In this document: piece by piece, positions 54,803 to 62,526 of the stretch | Position numbering within the stretch: position 1 is the first letter of the stretch | Layout: each line of letters starts with the position of its first letter | Source: Geothermobacter hydrogeniphilus | GTDB taxonomy: Bacteria > Desulfobacterota > Desulfuromonadia > Desulfuromonadales > Geothermobacteraceae | DNA: 64,000 nt | Direction: 5' to 3' | Assembly (NCBI RefSeq): GCF_002093115.1 | Contig: NZ_NAAD01000003.1 | Coordinates: forward strand, 124,001 to 188,000 | Notes under the pieces: generated by a model | Databases searched by the model: none | What the model was told of the DNA's origin: nothing | What the model saw: the letters and a program-made list of their open reading frames with translations, nothing else | Made by a program: the position numbers and the translations under genes

Positions 54803-55274
54803 ACCAGCCGTTCACCGCTTCATCGCCGAGGACTGTCGCCAGCTTTTCCTGCACCCGCAACAGCCGGTCGCCGGAGAGGACGGCGATGTTGCGCATGAAC
54901 AGGTAGGCGAGATGGTAGTTGGTGCAGAACAGGGACTGCAGGGTCGGGCGGTCGATCTCCAGGACCGTGGTCGGGCCGACGCAGACCGCCGCGAAGCGGT
55001 AGCGATGAGGGGGAACCATGGTTGACCAGCCGACCGCGTCGCCGGGGCTGCGCGTCGCCAGGGTGGCGGTTCCTTTCTGCGCCGGCAGTTCGAACTGCAG
55101 GTCGATCCTTCCGGAGACCAGCAGGTAGAGGTGGTTCGCCTCGCTCTGTTCGGCGAACAGCAACTTGCCGTCCTGGTAGTCTTTTCTCCGGCAGCGGCTC
55201 AAAAAGGCTTCGGCTTCGTCCGTGGCCAGATCCTTGAGCAATCCATTCCGGAAAAGTTCGATGTCGGTGGTCAT
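54801..55274 (-). CDS. Cyclic-nucleotide-binding-domain protein without DNA-binding domain
   Basis: 157 residues. Residues about 20-130 fit a CNB (cAMP receptor-like) beta-roll: FAEQSEANHLYLLVSGRIDL, SPGDAVGWSTMVPPHRY, and a helical tail. The canonical PBC residues for cAMP (FGExALL...PRxAT) are not conserved (GDAVGWSTMV...YRFAAV), so the ligand is unclear. No HTH follows, unlike Crp/Fnr regulators. Divergent from sodC. Upstream AAAGGAG site lies before the ATG. Confidence 0.8.
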   Translation of the reverse strand: MTTDIELFRNGLLKDLATDEAEAFLSRCRRKDYQDGKLLFAEQSEANHLYLLVSGRIDLQFELPAQKGTATLATRSPGDAVGWSTMVPPHRYRFAAVCVGPTTVLEIDRPTLQSLFCTNYHLAYLFMRNIAVLSGDRLLRVQEKLATVLGDEAVNGW

Positions 55275-55375
55275 GGGGGCTCCTTTTTGCTTCGGCGGCT
55301 CATTTCAATCCTAGAATAGAGCCCACCAAAGTCAATCGTCCGGATGCGGGCACGAAAGCTGTTTTGGGGGTAGAA

Positions 55376-55391
55376 TGACAGGTACGTGTCA
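55376..55391. promoter_or_regulatory. Inverted repeat in the sodC / CNB divergent region
   Basis: TGACA-GGTACG-TGTCA, a 16-bp near-perfect dyad about 87 bases before sodC and 102 before the CNB gene. The spacing of half-sites is compatible with a dimeric repressor or a CRP/FNR-type regulator; no regulator is identified. Confidence 0.45.
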
Positions 55392-55477
55392 AGCGGTACG
55401 GTTGTCCCGTTTGGCCTGTCGGCTGTCCGGAGTTTTTCGTGTCGCGGCGAGATTTCCCTGCCGCAATGGAGGATTGC

Positions 55478-56005
55478 ATGATGTGGATAAGGCTTTTCGG
55501 TTTTCTGCTCGGAATGGTGGTTCTTTTCCCCGGCGGCGTGCTGGCCGGTATCGTCGTCCCGATGAATCTGGTCGCCGTCGACGGCGCAACCCGCCCGGCC
55601 GGTACCATCATGGCGACCCAGACCCCTTACGGGGTGGTTTTCAGCCCGCGGCTGACGGGCCTGTCACCTGGAGCGCACGGTTTTCACGTGCATCGCAACC
55701 CGAGTTGCGAGCCGCTGGAAAAGGACGGCAAGGTGGTCGCCGCGCTGGGAGCCGGCGGGCACTATGATCCGGCCGGAACAGGTCATCACGGCCCTCCCTG
55801 GGGGGATGGGCACCTCGGTGACCTGCCGCTGCTGACCGTCGACGGCAACGGTCATGCCGACACCCCGGTGCTCGCCCCGCGCCTGCGGCTGTCCGACCTG
55901 CAGGGGCGCTCGCTGATGATCCACGCCGGTGGTGACAACTACGCCGATACGCCGAAGAAGCTGGGCGGCGGCGGTGTCCGGATGGCCTGCGGGGTGGTGC
56001 CCTGA
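55478..56005 (+). CDS. sodC: Periplasmic Cu/Zn superoxide dismutase
   Basis: 175 residues from ATG 55478, with GGAGG 5 bases upstream; a second ATG follows immediately. Signal peptide [20 protein letters not shown] then cleavage near VLA/GIV. Copper and zinc ligand motifs are present: [32 protein letters not shown], and IHAGGDNY with the second Cys in RMACGVVP for the conserved disulfide. Converts superoxide in the periplasm. A palindrome begins one base after the stop. Confidence 0.95.
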   Translation: MMWIRLFGFLLGMVVLFPGGVLAGIVVPMNLVAVDGATRPAGTIMATQTPYGVVFSPRLTGLSPGAHGFHVHRNPSCEPLEKDGKVVAALGAGGHYDPAGTGHHGPPWGDGHLGDLPLLTVDGNGHADTPVLAPRLRLSDLQGRSLMIHAGGDNYADTPKKLGGGGVRMACGVVP

Positions 56006-56006
56006 C

Positions 56007-56127
56007 AGGCTGATGAAAAACGCCCATCTGCGGCGTTGTCCTTACCCTGCGTCAACGTCGTACCTTCCGGTACGCCTTATTCCGCAGGGTTGCGGACGCC
56101 TTGCATCCGGACATTTTTGCTCAGCCT
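56007..56127. repeat. Long imperfect palindrome with GTACC/GGTAC centre, copy B
   Basis: Close copy of the element at 52633: AGGCTGATGAAAAACGCCCA on the left, ATTTTTGCTCAGCCT on the right, centre CGTACCTTCCGGTACG. Starts one base after the sodC stop codon. Confidence 0.88.
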
Positions 56128-56212
56128 GGGGCCCCTGACTTTTTCAACTGGCAGCCATGATGGCTGGTGGGGAGGGGACTGGCACCTTGAGAGAGGGGAA
56201 CTGTCCCCCGTT

Positions 56213-56401
56213 TCACTTCTCAGTGTTGAGCGCGCATGCCATGCAGACCGGCTGCAGCTCGAACAGTCCGCTCTGCGGGTTGTAGACGCTGCGGTGAGTC
56301 AGGTGGGCGGCGCAGGTGACCTGGTAACAGCGGCTGCAGGCGGTGCTTTCACCGCTGCCCTTGGCGTCGCAGATGTGGCAGATCCAGGGAGAGGCTTCCA
56401 T
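56213..56401 (-). CDS. Small zinc-finger protein (B-box-like Cys/His pattern)
   Basis: 62 residues. Four Cys/His pairs: CHIC, CSRC, CAAH (with C30/H34) and CMAC near the end, suggesting two zinc sites in a cross-brace, as in B-box or RING-like fingers. It starts 6 bases after the stop of the MBL-fold gene on the same strand and is probably its operon partner. Function unknown. Confidence 0.72.
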   Translation of the reverse strand: MEASPWICHICDAKGSGESTACSRCYQVTCAAHLTHRSVYNPQSGLFELQPVCMACALNTEK

Positions 56402-56407
56402 GGCGTA

Positions 56408-57328
56408 TCAGGCGGCGGCCAGCAGGTTCCGCCGCTCGTTTTCGCTGAGCCCGGCGATATAGCCGTTCATGCCGCGCAGGGTGTTGCCGATGAACTCCCG
56501 TTCGCGCGGCTGCACCTCGGCGGGCAGCTGCCCGATATTGCGGAAGATGTCGTCGTGGTCAAGCAGCCAGGCGATGAACGCCTCGACATCAACGGTTCCT
56601 TCCGCGGTCGTCACGGCCGCGCCCCGCACCCAGAGCCGCAGCTGGCGGTGGGCGATGCGCAGGTGGTCGAGGGCGTTGTCGACCAGGCCGTAGTGGGCGA
56701 AGACCATCCGCCGCGGGGCGAGATCGATCATCCGCTGCAGCGAGTCGAGGGCCACCGGCAGTATGAAACGCGGCGGCGTTGCCGGCCGCATGTAGATGCC
56801 GTCGGCGACCTCGCCGCGAACCCCGGCGACCTCGCCGGCAAACAACAGTTTCCCGACCTGGTAGCAGCAGTGATGGGGAGCGTGGCCGGGGGTCAGGTGC
56901 GCCCGGATGCCGGTCGTGCCGACCTGCTCGGAAAAGTCGATCCGTTCCGCCGGGACCGGAACGATTTCGCCATAGATTTCGGCGGTTCTGCCGAGTACCT
57001 TCAGCGATCCCTGCCAGAGCTGTCGGGGGGCCACCAGGTGCCGGATTCCGTCCGGGTGGCAGCTGACCCGCGCCGCGGGATAGTCCCGCAGCAGGGCGCC
57101 GGTGCCGCCGGCATGGTCGATGTGGATGTGGGTCAGCAGGATATGGTCGATCCGGTCGATGCCCCGTCGCCGCAGTTCGGCGACCAGGTGGGGGATGGTC
57201 GACAGCGGACCTGGGTCGACGACGATGGTCCGCCCGGCGACGCGTCCGCACCAGGCGCTGATGAAACGGTGAAAGCCGGGCAGCGCCGGCTGGTCGAGAT
57301 CGATGCAGAAAAGATTTTCAACAGTCAT
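56408..57328 (-). CDS. Metallo-beta-lactamase-fold hydrolase
   Basis: 306 residues from ATG 57328 (MTVENLFCIDLDQPALPG). The metal-binding motif HIHIDHAGG is intact, followed by LTPGHAPHHCCYQ and the later VFAHYGLVDNALDHL, typical of glyoxalase-II-like MBL proteins. Substrate unknown; the C-terminal 60 residues (AFIAWLLDHDDIFRNIGQLP) form a helical extension. Divergent from the hemerythrin unit, and the small zinc-finger gene follows downstream. Confidence 0.85.
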   Translation of the reverse strand: MTVENLFCIDLDQPALPGFHRFISAWCGRVAGRTIVVDPGPLSTIPHLVAELRRRGIDRIDHILLTHIHIDHAGGTGALLRDYPAARVSCHPDGIRHLVAPRQLWQGSLKVLGRTAEIYGEIVPVPAERIDFSEQVGTTGIRAHLTPGHAPHHCCYQVGKLLFAGEVAGVRGEVADGIYMRPATPPRFILPVALDSLQRMIDLAPRRMVFAHYGLVDNALDHLRIAHRQLRLWVRGAAVTTAEGTVDVEAFIAWLLDHDDIFRNIGQLPAEVQPREREFIGNTLRGMNGYIAGLSENERRNLLAAA

Positions 57329-57383
57329 GAAACCCGCTCCGGTTGATCGTGGTTGCCTGATTGTCGGCGATGCCGGGTTCCAG

Positions 57384-57452
57384 GTCAAGGGGATAGGTCA
57401 GGTCAAGGGGACAGGTCAGGTCAAGGGGACAGGCACCTGCGGAGCCAGTCCC
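57384..57452 (+). repeat. 17-base tandem repeat ending in a GGGGACAGGCACC palindrome
   Basis: Three copies of GGTCAAGGGGACAGGTCA-like units (17-base period) run into AGGGGACAGGCACCTGCGGA, a member of the dispersed palindrome family. Located between divergent genes, upstream of the FNR-like box. Confidence 0.7.
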
Positions 57453-57491
57453 CGTGATTCGTTCCAATAGTTGACGAAAAATCTCACCTAT

Positions 57492-57505
57492 TTGATCCAG
57501 GTCAT
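57492..57505 (+). promoter_or_regulatory. FNR/DNR-like box upstream of the nitrosative-stress-type unit
   Basis: TTGATCCAGGTCAT: TTGAT-N4-GTCAT, close to the FNR/DNR consensus TTGAT-N4-ATCAA. Its centre is about 64 bases before the first start codon. GTAAAT near 57527 could be the -10, which would place the box close to -41, the position of class II activation. Confidence 0.6.
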
Positions 57506-57561
57506 ATTTTTTCGTCCCCTGAAGCGGTAAATTGAGGACACTTCAGGCAAAGGAGAACGGC

Positions 57562-57780
57562 ATGAACCTGAACAATAATCTCGGTGAAGAACAGATCCAG
57601 AACGTGGTCAGGGAGCACCCGCGGATCGGCGAGATCCTCAATCGCTACGAGATCGGCTGCGTCGGCTGCGGGGTCGGCATCTGCCTGCTCAAGGATGTGG
57701 TTTCGATTCACGCTCTCGGCGATGAAGCCGAAGCGCAGATCGAGAAGGAAATCAACAGTTACCTGGATTCACTGGGCTGA
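57562..57780 (+). CDS. Small Cys-motif protein (DUF1858/DUF542-like)
   Basis: 72 residues from ATG 57562, AAAGGAGA upstream. The pattern VVREHPRIGEILNRYEIGCVGCGVGICLL followed by a helix (quoted as VVREHPRIGEILNRYEIGC, VGCGVGICLL) resembles DUF1858 and the N-terminal domain of ScdA/RIC proteins that repair Fe-S centres after NO damage. First gene of a three-gene unit ending in a hemerythrin, behind an FNR-like box. Confidence 0.78.
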   Translation: MNLNNNLGEEQIQNVVREHPRIGEILNRYEIGCVGCGVGICLLKDVVSIHALGDEAEAQIEKEINSYLDSLG

Positions 57781-57809
57781 ATCCGGCACGAAACAAAGGA
57801 GAAATCGTT

Positions 57810-58268
57810 ATGAGTAAACTCGCCTGTGGCTGTCCCGGATCGCAGGTCCGGACCGTGGAAGCAAAAGAAACCGCCAATGCCGAACAGACCGGCCGCCTGC
57901 AGTCCGAACTGCGTCAGTGGCCGACCCAGCTGCACCTGGTGCCGCCGAGCGCGCCCTGGCTGCAGGATGCCGACCTGCTGATCGCCGCCGACTGCGTGCC
58001 GTTCGCCTATGCTGAATTCCATCGTGATTTCATCAAGGGCAAGGTGCTGGTCAACGCCTGTCCCAAGCTGGATGACACCAGCCCCTATGTCGAGAAGCTG
58101 ACCGAGATGCTGAAGCAGAATGACATCCGTTCCCTGACCGTGACCATCATGGAAGTTCCCTGCTGCCGGGGACTGGCGATGATGGCCCAGCAGGCGCTGC
58201 AGGCTTCGGGCAAGGATATCCCGCTGGAAGTGGTGGTGATCGGGGTTGACGGTGAGAGGAGAAACTGA
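57810..58268 (+). CDS. C-terminal domain of the iron-sulfur-binding family, ferredoxin part absent
   Basis: 152 residues, AAAGGAGAAA before the ATG. LRQWPTQLHLVPPSAPWLQ, ADLLIAADCVPFAYAEFH and CPKLDDTSPYVEKLTEML, IMEVPCCRGLAMM match the C-terminal half of a family that normally begins with two 4Fe-4S ferredoxin motifs. Here the protein starts at the CGCPGS segment, so the ferredoxin part is missing. Conserved Cys in VNACP and VPCC remain. Three bases before the hemerythrin gene. Confidence 0.75.
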   Translation: MSKLACGCPGSQVRTVEAKETANAEQTGRLQSELRQWPTQLHLVPPSAPWLQDADLLIAADCVPFAYAEFHRDFIKGKVLVNACPKLDDTSPYVEKLTEMLKQNDIRSLTVTIMEVPCCRGLAMMAQQALQASGKDIPLEVVVIGVDGERRN

Positions 58269-58270
58269 GC

Positions 58271-58828
58271 ATGAAAACCGATGTCACGCAGGTGATGGTC
58301 GCGGAGCATGAACTGATTCTGCGCATGATCGCCCTGGTCGAGACCAACACCCGGCGGCTTGAAGAGGGTCGTTTTTCCAACTGGCAATTCTATCTCGACG
58401 CGGTCGACTTCATCCGCAACTATGCCGACCGGTTCCATCACGCCAAGGAAGAGGCCACCCTTTTCACCGCCCTGGTTGCCAACGGCATGCCGGAGCAGAA
58501 TTCGCCGGTGGCGGCGATGCTGATGGAGCACGAGCAGGGCCGGGCATTTGTCCGCGGCATGGAGGAGGCGGCCCAAAAGACGCTGGCCGGGGCGAGTGAC
58601 CAGGTCGCGGTGCTGGCGGAGAACGCCTACGGCTACGCCGAGTTGCTGCGAAACCATATCGAGAAGGAAAACAGCATCCTCTACCCGCTTTCCGAACGGG
58701 TGCTGCCGGAAGAGGTCCGCCCGGCGATGCTCGAAGCCTATCGACAGGCCGAGGCCGCGGTCGCGGAGGATTTCAGCGACCATTATCGCCGCATGGTGGA
58801 AGGGTACGAAGCCGAAGCGGCGGCCTGA
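58271..58828 (+). CDS. Hemerythrin-like HHE-domain protein
   Basis: 185 residues. Metal-ligand residues expected for a four-helix hemerythrin: H at 13 in VAEHELIL, HHAKEE, MEHEQGR and NHIEKENSILYPL. Diiron proteins of this kind bind O2 or NO and occur with RIC/DNR-regulated genes, in keeping with the FNR-like box and the ScdA-like first gene of this unit. GAGAGGAGA precedes the ATG. Confidence 0.88.
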   Translation: MKTDVTQVMVAEHELILRMIALVETNTRRLEEGRFSNWQFYLDAVDFIRNYADRFHHAKEEATLFTALVANGMPEQNSPVAAMLMEHEQGRAFVRGMEEAAQKTLAGASDQVAVLAENAYGYAELLRNHIEKENSILYPLSERVLPEEVRPAMLEAYRQAEAAVAEDFSDHYRRMVEGYEAEAAA

Positions 58829-58897
58829 AGTCGCGACGTCGAAGCATAGACAGTCCATTTACGGGGACGGTTTCCTTGAACGGGGCCGTCCCCGTTC

Positions 58898-58960
58898 GCA
58901 CCCCGCACCCCGCACCCCGCACCTCGCACCTCGCACCTCGCACCTCGCACCTCGCACCTC
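58898..58960 (+). repeat. GCACCTC heptamer array, 9 units
   Basis: Three GCACCCC followed by six GCACCTC, exactly 63 bases. Lies 70 bases after the hemerythrin stop and 55 before the RND gene. Confidence 0.92.
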
Positions 58961-59015
58961 CAGCTTTCCCTCCCACGATCTGCTAGAATTGATGCTACTG
59001 ACCGAAGGGACCGGA

Positions 59016-61511
59016 ATGCGCCTCATACTCCTGAGCTTTTACAACCGCCTGATCCTGCGCCGCCCCTGGCTCGCCCTGGGGATCGTGCTGCTGCTGGTGG
59101 TGCTGCTCGGCCGTCACGCCGGCGATTTCCGCCTCGATGCCTCGGCCGACTCGCTGGTGCTGGAGAATGATGTCGCGCTGCAGACCTACCGCGAAATCCG
59201 CGAACGTTACGGCTCGGACAATTTTCTGATTCTCAGCTACACGCCGACCGGCGAGCTGTTCACTCCGGACGTCCTGGCCGGATTGCGCGACCTGCGCGAC
59301 GACCTGCGAAAGCTTCAGGGCATCGCCTCGGTGACCAGCATCCTCGATGTTCCGCTGCTCGCCAGCCCGCCCATCGGTTTCAGTGACCTCGGCCGGGGAG
59401 TGCGCACCCTCGAAACGCCGGGTGTTGACCTGCAGTTGGCGCGTCGTGAATTTCTCACCAGTCCCCTTTACCGGCAATTGCTGCTCAGTCCGGACGGCCG
59501 TACCACCGCCCTGCAGCTCAACCTGGCGCTCGATCCGACCTACGAAAAGCTGCGCAAGCACCGCGACGCGTTGCGCCGGCTGCTTCGGGACGGAATGCTG
59601 CCGGATTCACAGCAGGCCGATCTGAAGCGGGTGGAGCGCGACTTCAAGGTCGCCAGCGCCCGGGCTCTCGATCGGGGGGCGCGGTTGATCGACACCATCC
59701 GCGCCGTCCTCGAACCCTACCGCCGGTCCGCCGACCTGCACCTCGGCGGGTTGACGATGATCGTCACCGACATGATCGACTTCATCCGTCGCGACCTGCT
59801 GACCTTCGGCCTCGGGGTGCTGGTTTTCCTGGTGGTGATGCTGGCCACGATTTTCCGCCAGCCGCGCTGGGTGATTCTGCCGCTGCTCTGCTGCGGCGCC
59901 GGGGTGCTGGTGATGTTCGGCATCCTCGGCCTGGCCGACTGGCGGGTGACGGTGGTCTCTTCCAACTTCACCTCGTTGATGCTGATCATCACCCTCTCGC
60001 TGACCATTCACCTGGTGGTCCGCTACCATGAACTGCACACCCTCAACCCCGGTGTCTCTCAACGCAGCCTGGTGCTGAGTACGGTGCGCAGCAAGTTCAT
60101 GCCGAGCCTCTACACCGCCTTGACCACGGTCGTTGCCTTCGCCTCGCTGCTGGTCAGTGACATCCGTCCGGTGATCGATTTCGGCTGGATGATGGCGCTC
60201 GGCATCAGCGTCTCCTTCATTCTCTCTTTCATCCTCTTTCCAGCCGGTCTGGCCCTGCTGCGGCCCAGGCACTTCACCCCGCGCTTCGACCTCACCGGCC
60301 ACCTGACCACCTGGTGTGCCCGCTGGGTGATCGGACACGGCCGCGCGACCCTGGCAGTGTTCGTCGTCCTGGCGCTGTTCAGCCTGCTCGGCATCCAGCG
60401 CCTGACGGTTGAAAACCGCTTTATCGACAATTTCAGGAAAGACACGGAAATCTACCAGGGGATGGCGCTGATCGACCGCCAGCTCGGTGGCACCACTCCG
60501 CTCGATGTGCTGATCGACGCCGACCCCGACTTCCGGGCTGACAGCGGCGAGCCGGAAGACTGGGAGGACGACCCCTTCGCCGAGGTGGGCAAAGACGCCG
60601 GGCTGACGGCCACCAGCTACTGGTACAACGAACAGCGGATTGGAGAGATCAGGGCGATCCACAATTACCTCGATCAACTGCCAGCGAGCGGCAAGGTGCT
60701 TTCACTGGCGACCGCCATGGACCTGTTGCGCCAGTTGGGCGGCGGCAAGCCCCTCGACAACCTGATGCTGGCGGTGATCCACAAGAAACTGCCGGCGGAT
60801 ATCGACCGGGCGCTGTTCGCTCCCTACCTGTCCCCGGACGGCAACCAGCTGCGCTTCGCGCTGCGGATCATCGACTCGGACCCGCAACTGCGGCGCAATG
60901 AGCTGCTTCAGCAGATCCGCCGGGACCTGCAGGACAAATTCGGTATTCAGCCGGGGCGGATTCATTTGAGCGGGATGTTCGTGCTCTACAATAATGTGCT
61001 GCAGAGCCTGTTCCGCTCGCAGATCCTCACCCTGGGCGTGGTCTTCCTGGCGATCATGGTGATGTTCCTGTTGCTGTTCCGTTCCCTGCGGCTGGCGCTG
61101 ATCGCCATCGTTCCCAACCTGCTGTCCGCCGCGGTGGTGCTCGGCCTGATGGGGTGGCTGGGTATTCCCCTCGACATCATGACTATCACCATCGCCGCCA
61201 TCACCATCGGCATCGCCGTCGACGACACCATCCACTACGTGCATCGCTTCAGCGAGGAGATCAGCCGCGATCTCGACTACCGGGCGGCGGTGCGCCGCTG
61301 CCACGCCAGCGTCGGCCGGGCGATGTACTATACCTCGATCACCATCATCATCGGTTTCGGCATCCTCACCTTCTCCAACTTTATGCCGACCATCTATTTC
61401 GGCCTCTTCACCGGCCTGGCGATGGCGGTGGCGATGTTCTCCAACCTCACCCTGCTGGCGCTGCTGCTGATGCGCATCCAGCCGCGGCATGTCTGCTGGT
61501 TGAAAGGATGA
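59016..61511 (+). CDS. RND-superfamily exporter, MMPL type
   Basis: 831 residues from ATG 59016 (GAAGGGA 6 bases upstream). Two copies of one membrane helix, a large periplasmic loop and a five-helix bundle, about 12 helices in total. Helices of the second half contain FLAIMVMFLLLFRSLRLALI and GIAVDDTIHYVHRF, the conserved Asp-rich RND segment. This matches COG1033-type predicted exporters of lipids or hydrophobic compounds. No membrane-fusion or outer-membrane partner is adjacent. The stop codon lies in a heptamer array. Confidence 0.87.
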   Translation: MRLILLSFYNRLILRRPWLALGIVLLLVVLLGRHAGDFRLDASADSLVLENDVALQTYREIRERYGSDNFLILSYTPTGELFTPDVLAGLRDLRDDLRKLQGIASVTSILDVPLLASPPIGFSDLGRGVRTLETPGVDLQLARREFLTSPLYRQLLLSPDGRTTALQLNLALDPTYEKLRKHRDALRRLLRDGMLPDSQQADLKRVERDFKVASARALDRGARLIDTIRAVLEPYRRSADLHLGGLTMIVTDMIDFIRRDLLTFGLGVLVFLVVMLATIFRQPRWVILPLLCCGAGVLVMFGILGLADWRVTVVSSNFTSLMLIITLSLTIHLVVRYHELHTLNPGVSQRSLVLSTVRSKFMPSLYTALTTVVAFASLLVSDIRPVIDFGWMMALGISVSFILSFILFPAGLALLRPRHFTPRFDLTGHLTTWCARWVIGHGRATLAVFVVLALFSLLGIQRLTVENRFIDNFRKDTEIYQGMALIDRQLGGTTPLDVLIDADPDFRADSGEPEDWEDDPFAEVGKDAGLTATSYWYNEQRIGEIRAIHNYLDQLPASGKVLSLATAMDLLRQLGGGKPLDNLMLAVIHKKLPADIDRALFAPYLSPDGNQLRFALRIIDSDPQLRRNELLQQIRRDLQDKFGIQPGRIHLSGMFVLYNNVLQSLFRSQILTLGVVFLAIMVMFLLLFRSLRLALIAIVPNLLSAAVVLGLMGWLGIPLDIMTITIAAITIGIAVDDTIHYVHRFSEEISRDLDYRAAVRRCHASVGRAMYYTSITIIIGFGILTFSNFMPTIYFGLFTGLAMAVAMFSNLTLLALLLMRIQPRHVCWLKG

Positions 61512-61559
61512 AGGATGAAGGATTGAGGATTGAGGTGCGAGGTGCGAGGTGCGAGGTGC
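61504..61559 (+). repeat. Heptamer array at the RND exporter stop codon
   Basis: Eight 7-base units that drift along the array: AAGGATG, AAGGATG, AAGGATT, GAGGATT, then GAGGTGC four times. The exporter's stop codon TGA is formed at the junction of the first two units. Confidence 0.88.
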
Positions 61560-61616
61560 GAAGCTGCCCACTGCTGTCATTTGACTTTTGCCGGGGATGG
61601 GACGACAATCGGCGCC

Positions 61617-62447
61617 ATGAGTGATCTTGAACTGAATCTGCCGCTCGGCAAGGTTTCGTGCTACGCTGATGTCTATGATCCGGGGCTGCTCTGCCCGGTG
61701 CCGCGCAGTCTCAAGCGTGAGGAGTTGGGGCTGGCGGAACCGCTACCGTTTGCCGGCGAGGACCTCTGGAACGCCTACGAACTCTCCTGGCTCAATGCCA
61801 GGGGCAAGCCGGTGGTGGCGCTGGGCGAGTTCCGCTTCCCCTGCGACTCGGCAAACCTGGTGGAATCGAAGTCCCTCAAGCTCTATCTCAACTCTTTCAA
61901 CCAGACCCGTTTCGATGACTTCGGACAGGTGCGCAAGACCATCACCGCCGACCTCTCGGCGGCTGCCGGGGGGACGGTTCAGGTGAGCCTGGAGCCGGTT
62001 GCCGGGCCCGGTCTGCTGTCGGTGAGTACGCTGCCGGGCCGCTGCATTGACGATCTCGATATCGCCATCGATGACTACGGCCTGGCTCCCGAGTTGTTGC
62101 GGGGGGCGGCTGATGACGAGCGGATCGTCACGGAGACCCTGCACAGCCACTTGCTGAAAAGTAACTGCCTGGTGACCGGCCAGCCCGACTGGGGCAGCGT
62201 GCTGATCCGCTACCGGGGGCCGCGCATCGATCCGGCTGCGCTGCTGCGCTACCTGGTTTCCTTCCGTCGGCACAACGAATTCCACGAGCAGTGCGTCGAA
62301 CGGATCTTTGTCGACCTGCAGCGCTTCTGCCGGCCGCGGCAGCTGACGGTTTACGCCCGCTACACCCGCCGCGGTGGCCTCGACATCAACCCGTTCCGCA
62401 GTAATTTCGAAGTCTCCGCCGAGAACCTGCGGCTGGTGAGGCAGTAG
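61617..62447 (+). CDS. queF: NADPH-dependent 7-cyano-7-deazaguanine reductase, long form
   Basis: 276 residues. Converts preQ0 to preQ1 in queuosine tRNA biosynthesis. The N-terminal half has ESKSLKLYLNSFNQTRF, the C-terminal half the catalytic Cys in LLKSNCLVTGQPDWG and the QueF motif YRGPRIDP. Length matches the two-domain YqcD/E. coli type. No preQ1 riboswitch is seen upstream. A terminator follows directly. Confidence 0.95.
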   Translation: MSDLELNLPLGKVSCYADVYDPGLLCPVPRSLKREELGLAEPLPFAGEDLWNAYELSWLNARGKPVVALGEFRFPCDSANLVESKSLKLYLNSFNQTRFDDFGQVRKTITADLSAAAGGTVQVSLEPVAGPGLLSVSTLPGRCIDDLDIAIDDYGLAPELLRGAADDERIVTETLHSHLLKSNCLVTGQPDWGSVLIRYRGPRIDPAALLRYLVSFRRHNEFHEQCVERIFVDLQRFCRPRQLTVYARYTRRGGLDINPFRSNFEVSAENLRLVRQ

Positions 62448-62454
62448 GAGCACA

Positions 62455-62491
62455 AAGGGCAGGCCCCGTCAGGAGCCTGCCCTTGTTTTTT
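62455..62491 (+). terminator. Intrinsic terminator after queF
   Basis: AAGGGCAGGC / GCCTGCCCTT stem of 10 bp, 10-base loop, then GTTTTTT. Confidence 0.93.
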
Positions 62492-62526
62492 CACATCTCA
62501 CATCTATCGTCTCACCTCTCACATCA
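62489..62526 (-). repeat. TCACATC-type heptamer array
   Basis: Units CTCACATCTCACATC, then TATCGTCTCACCTCTCACAT. On the minus strand its start forms the stop codon of the small membrane protein gene. Confidence 0.75.

Noticed and set aside
61560-61616. preQ1 riboswitch before queF
   Set aside because: The 57-base leader has no preQ1 aptamer features such as an A-rich tail after a small hairpin.
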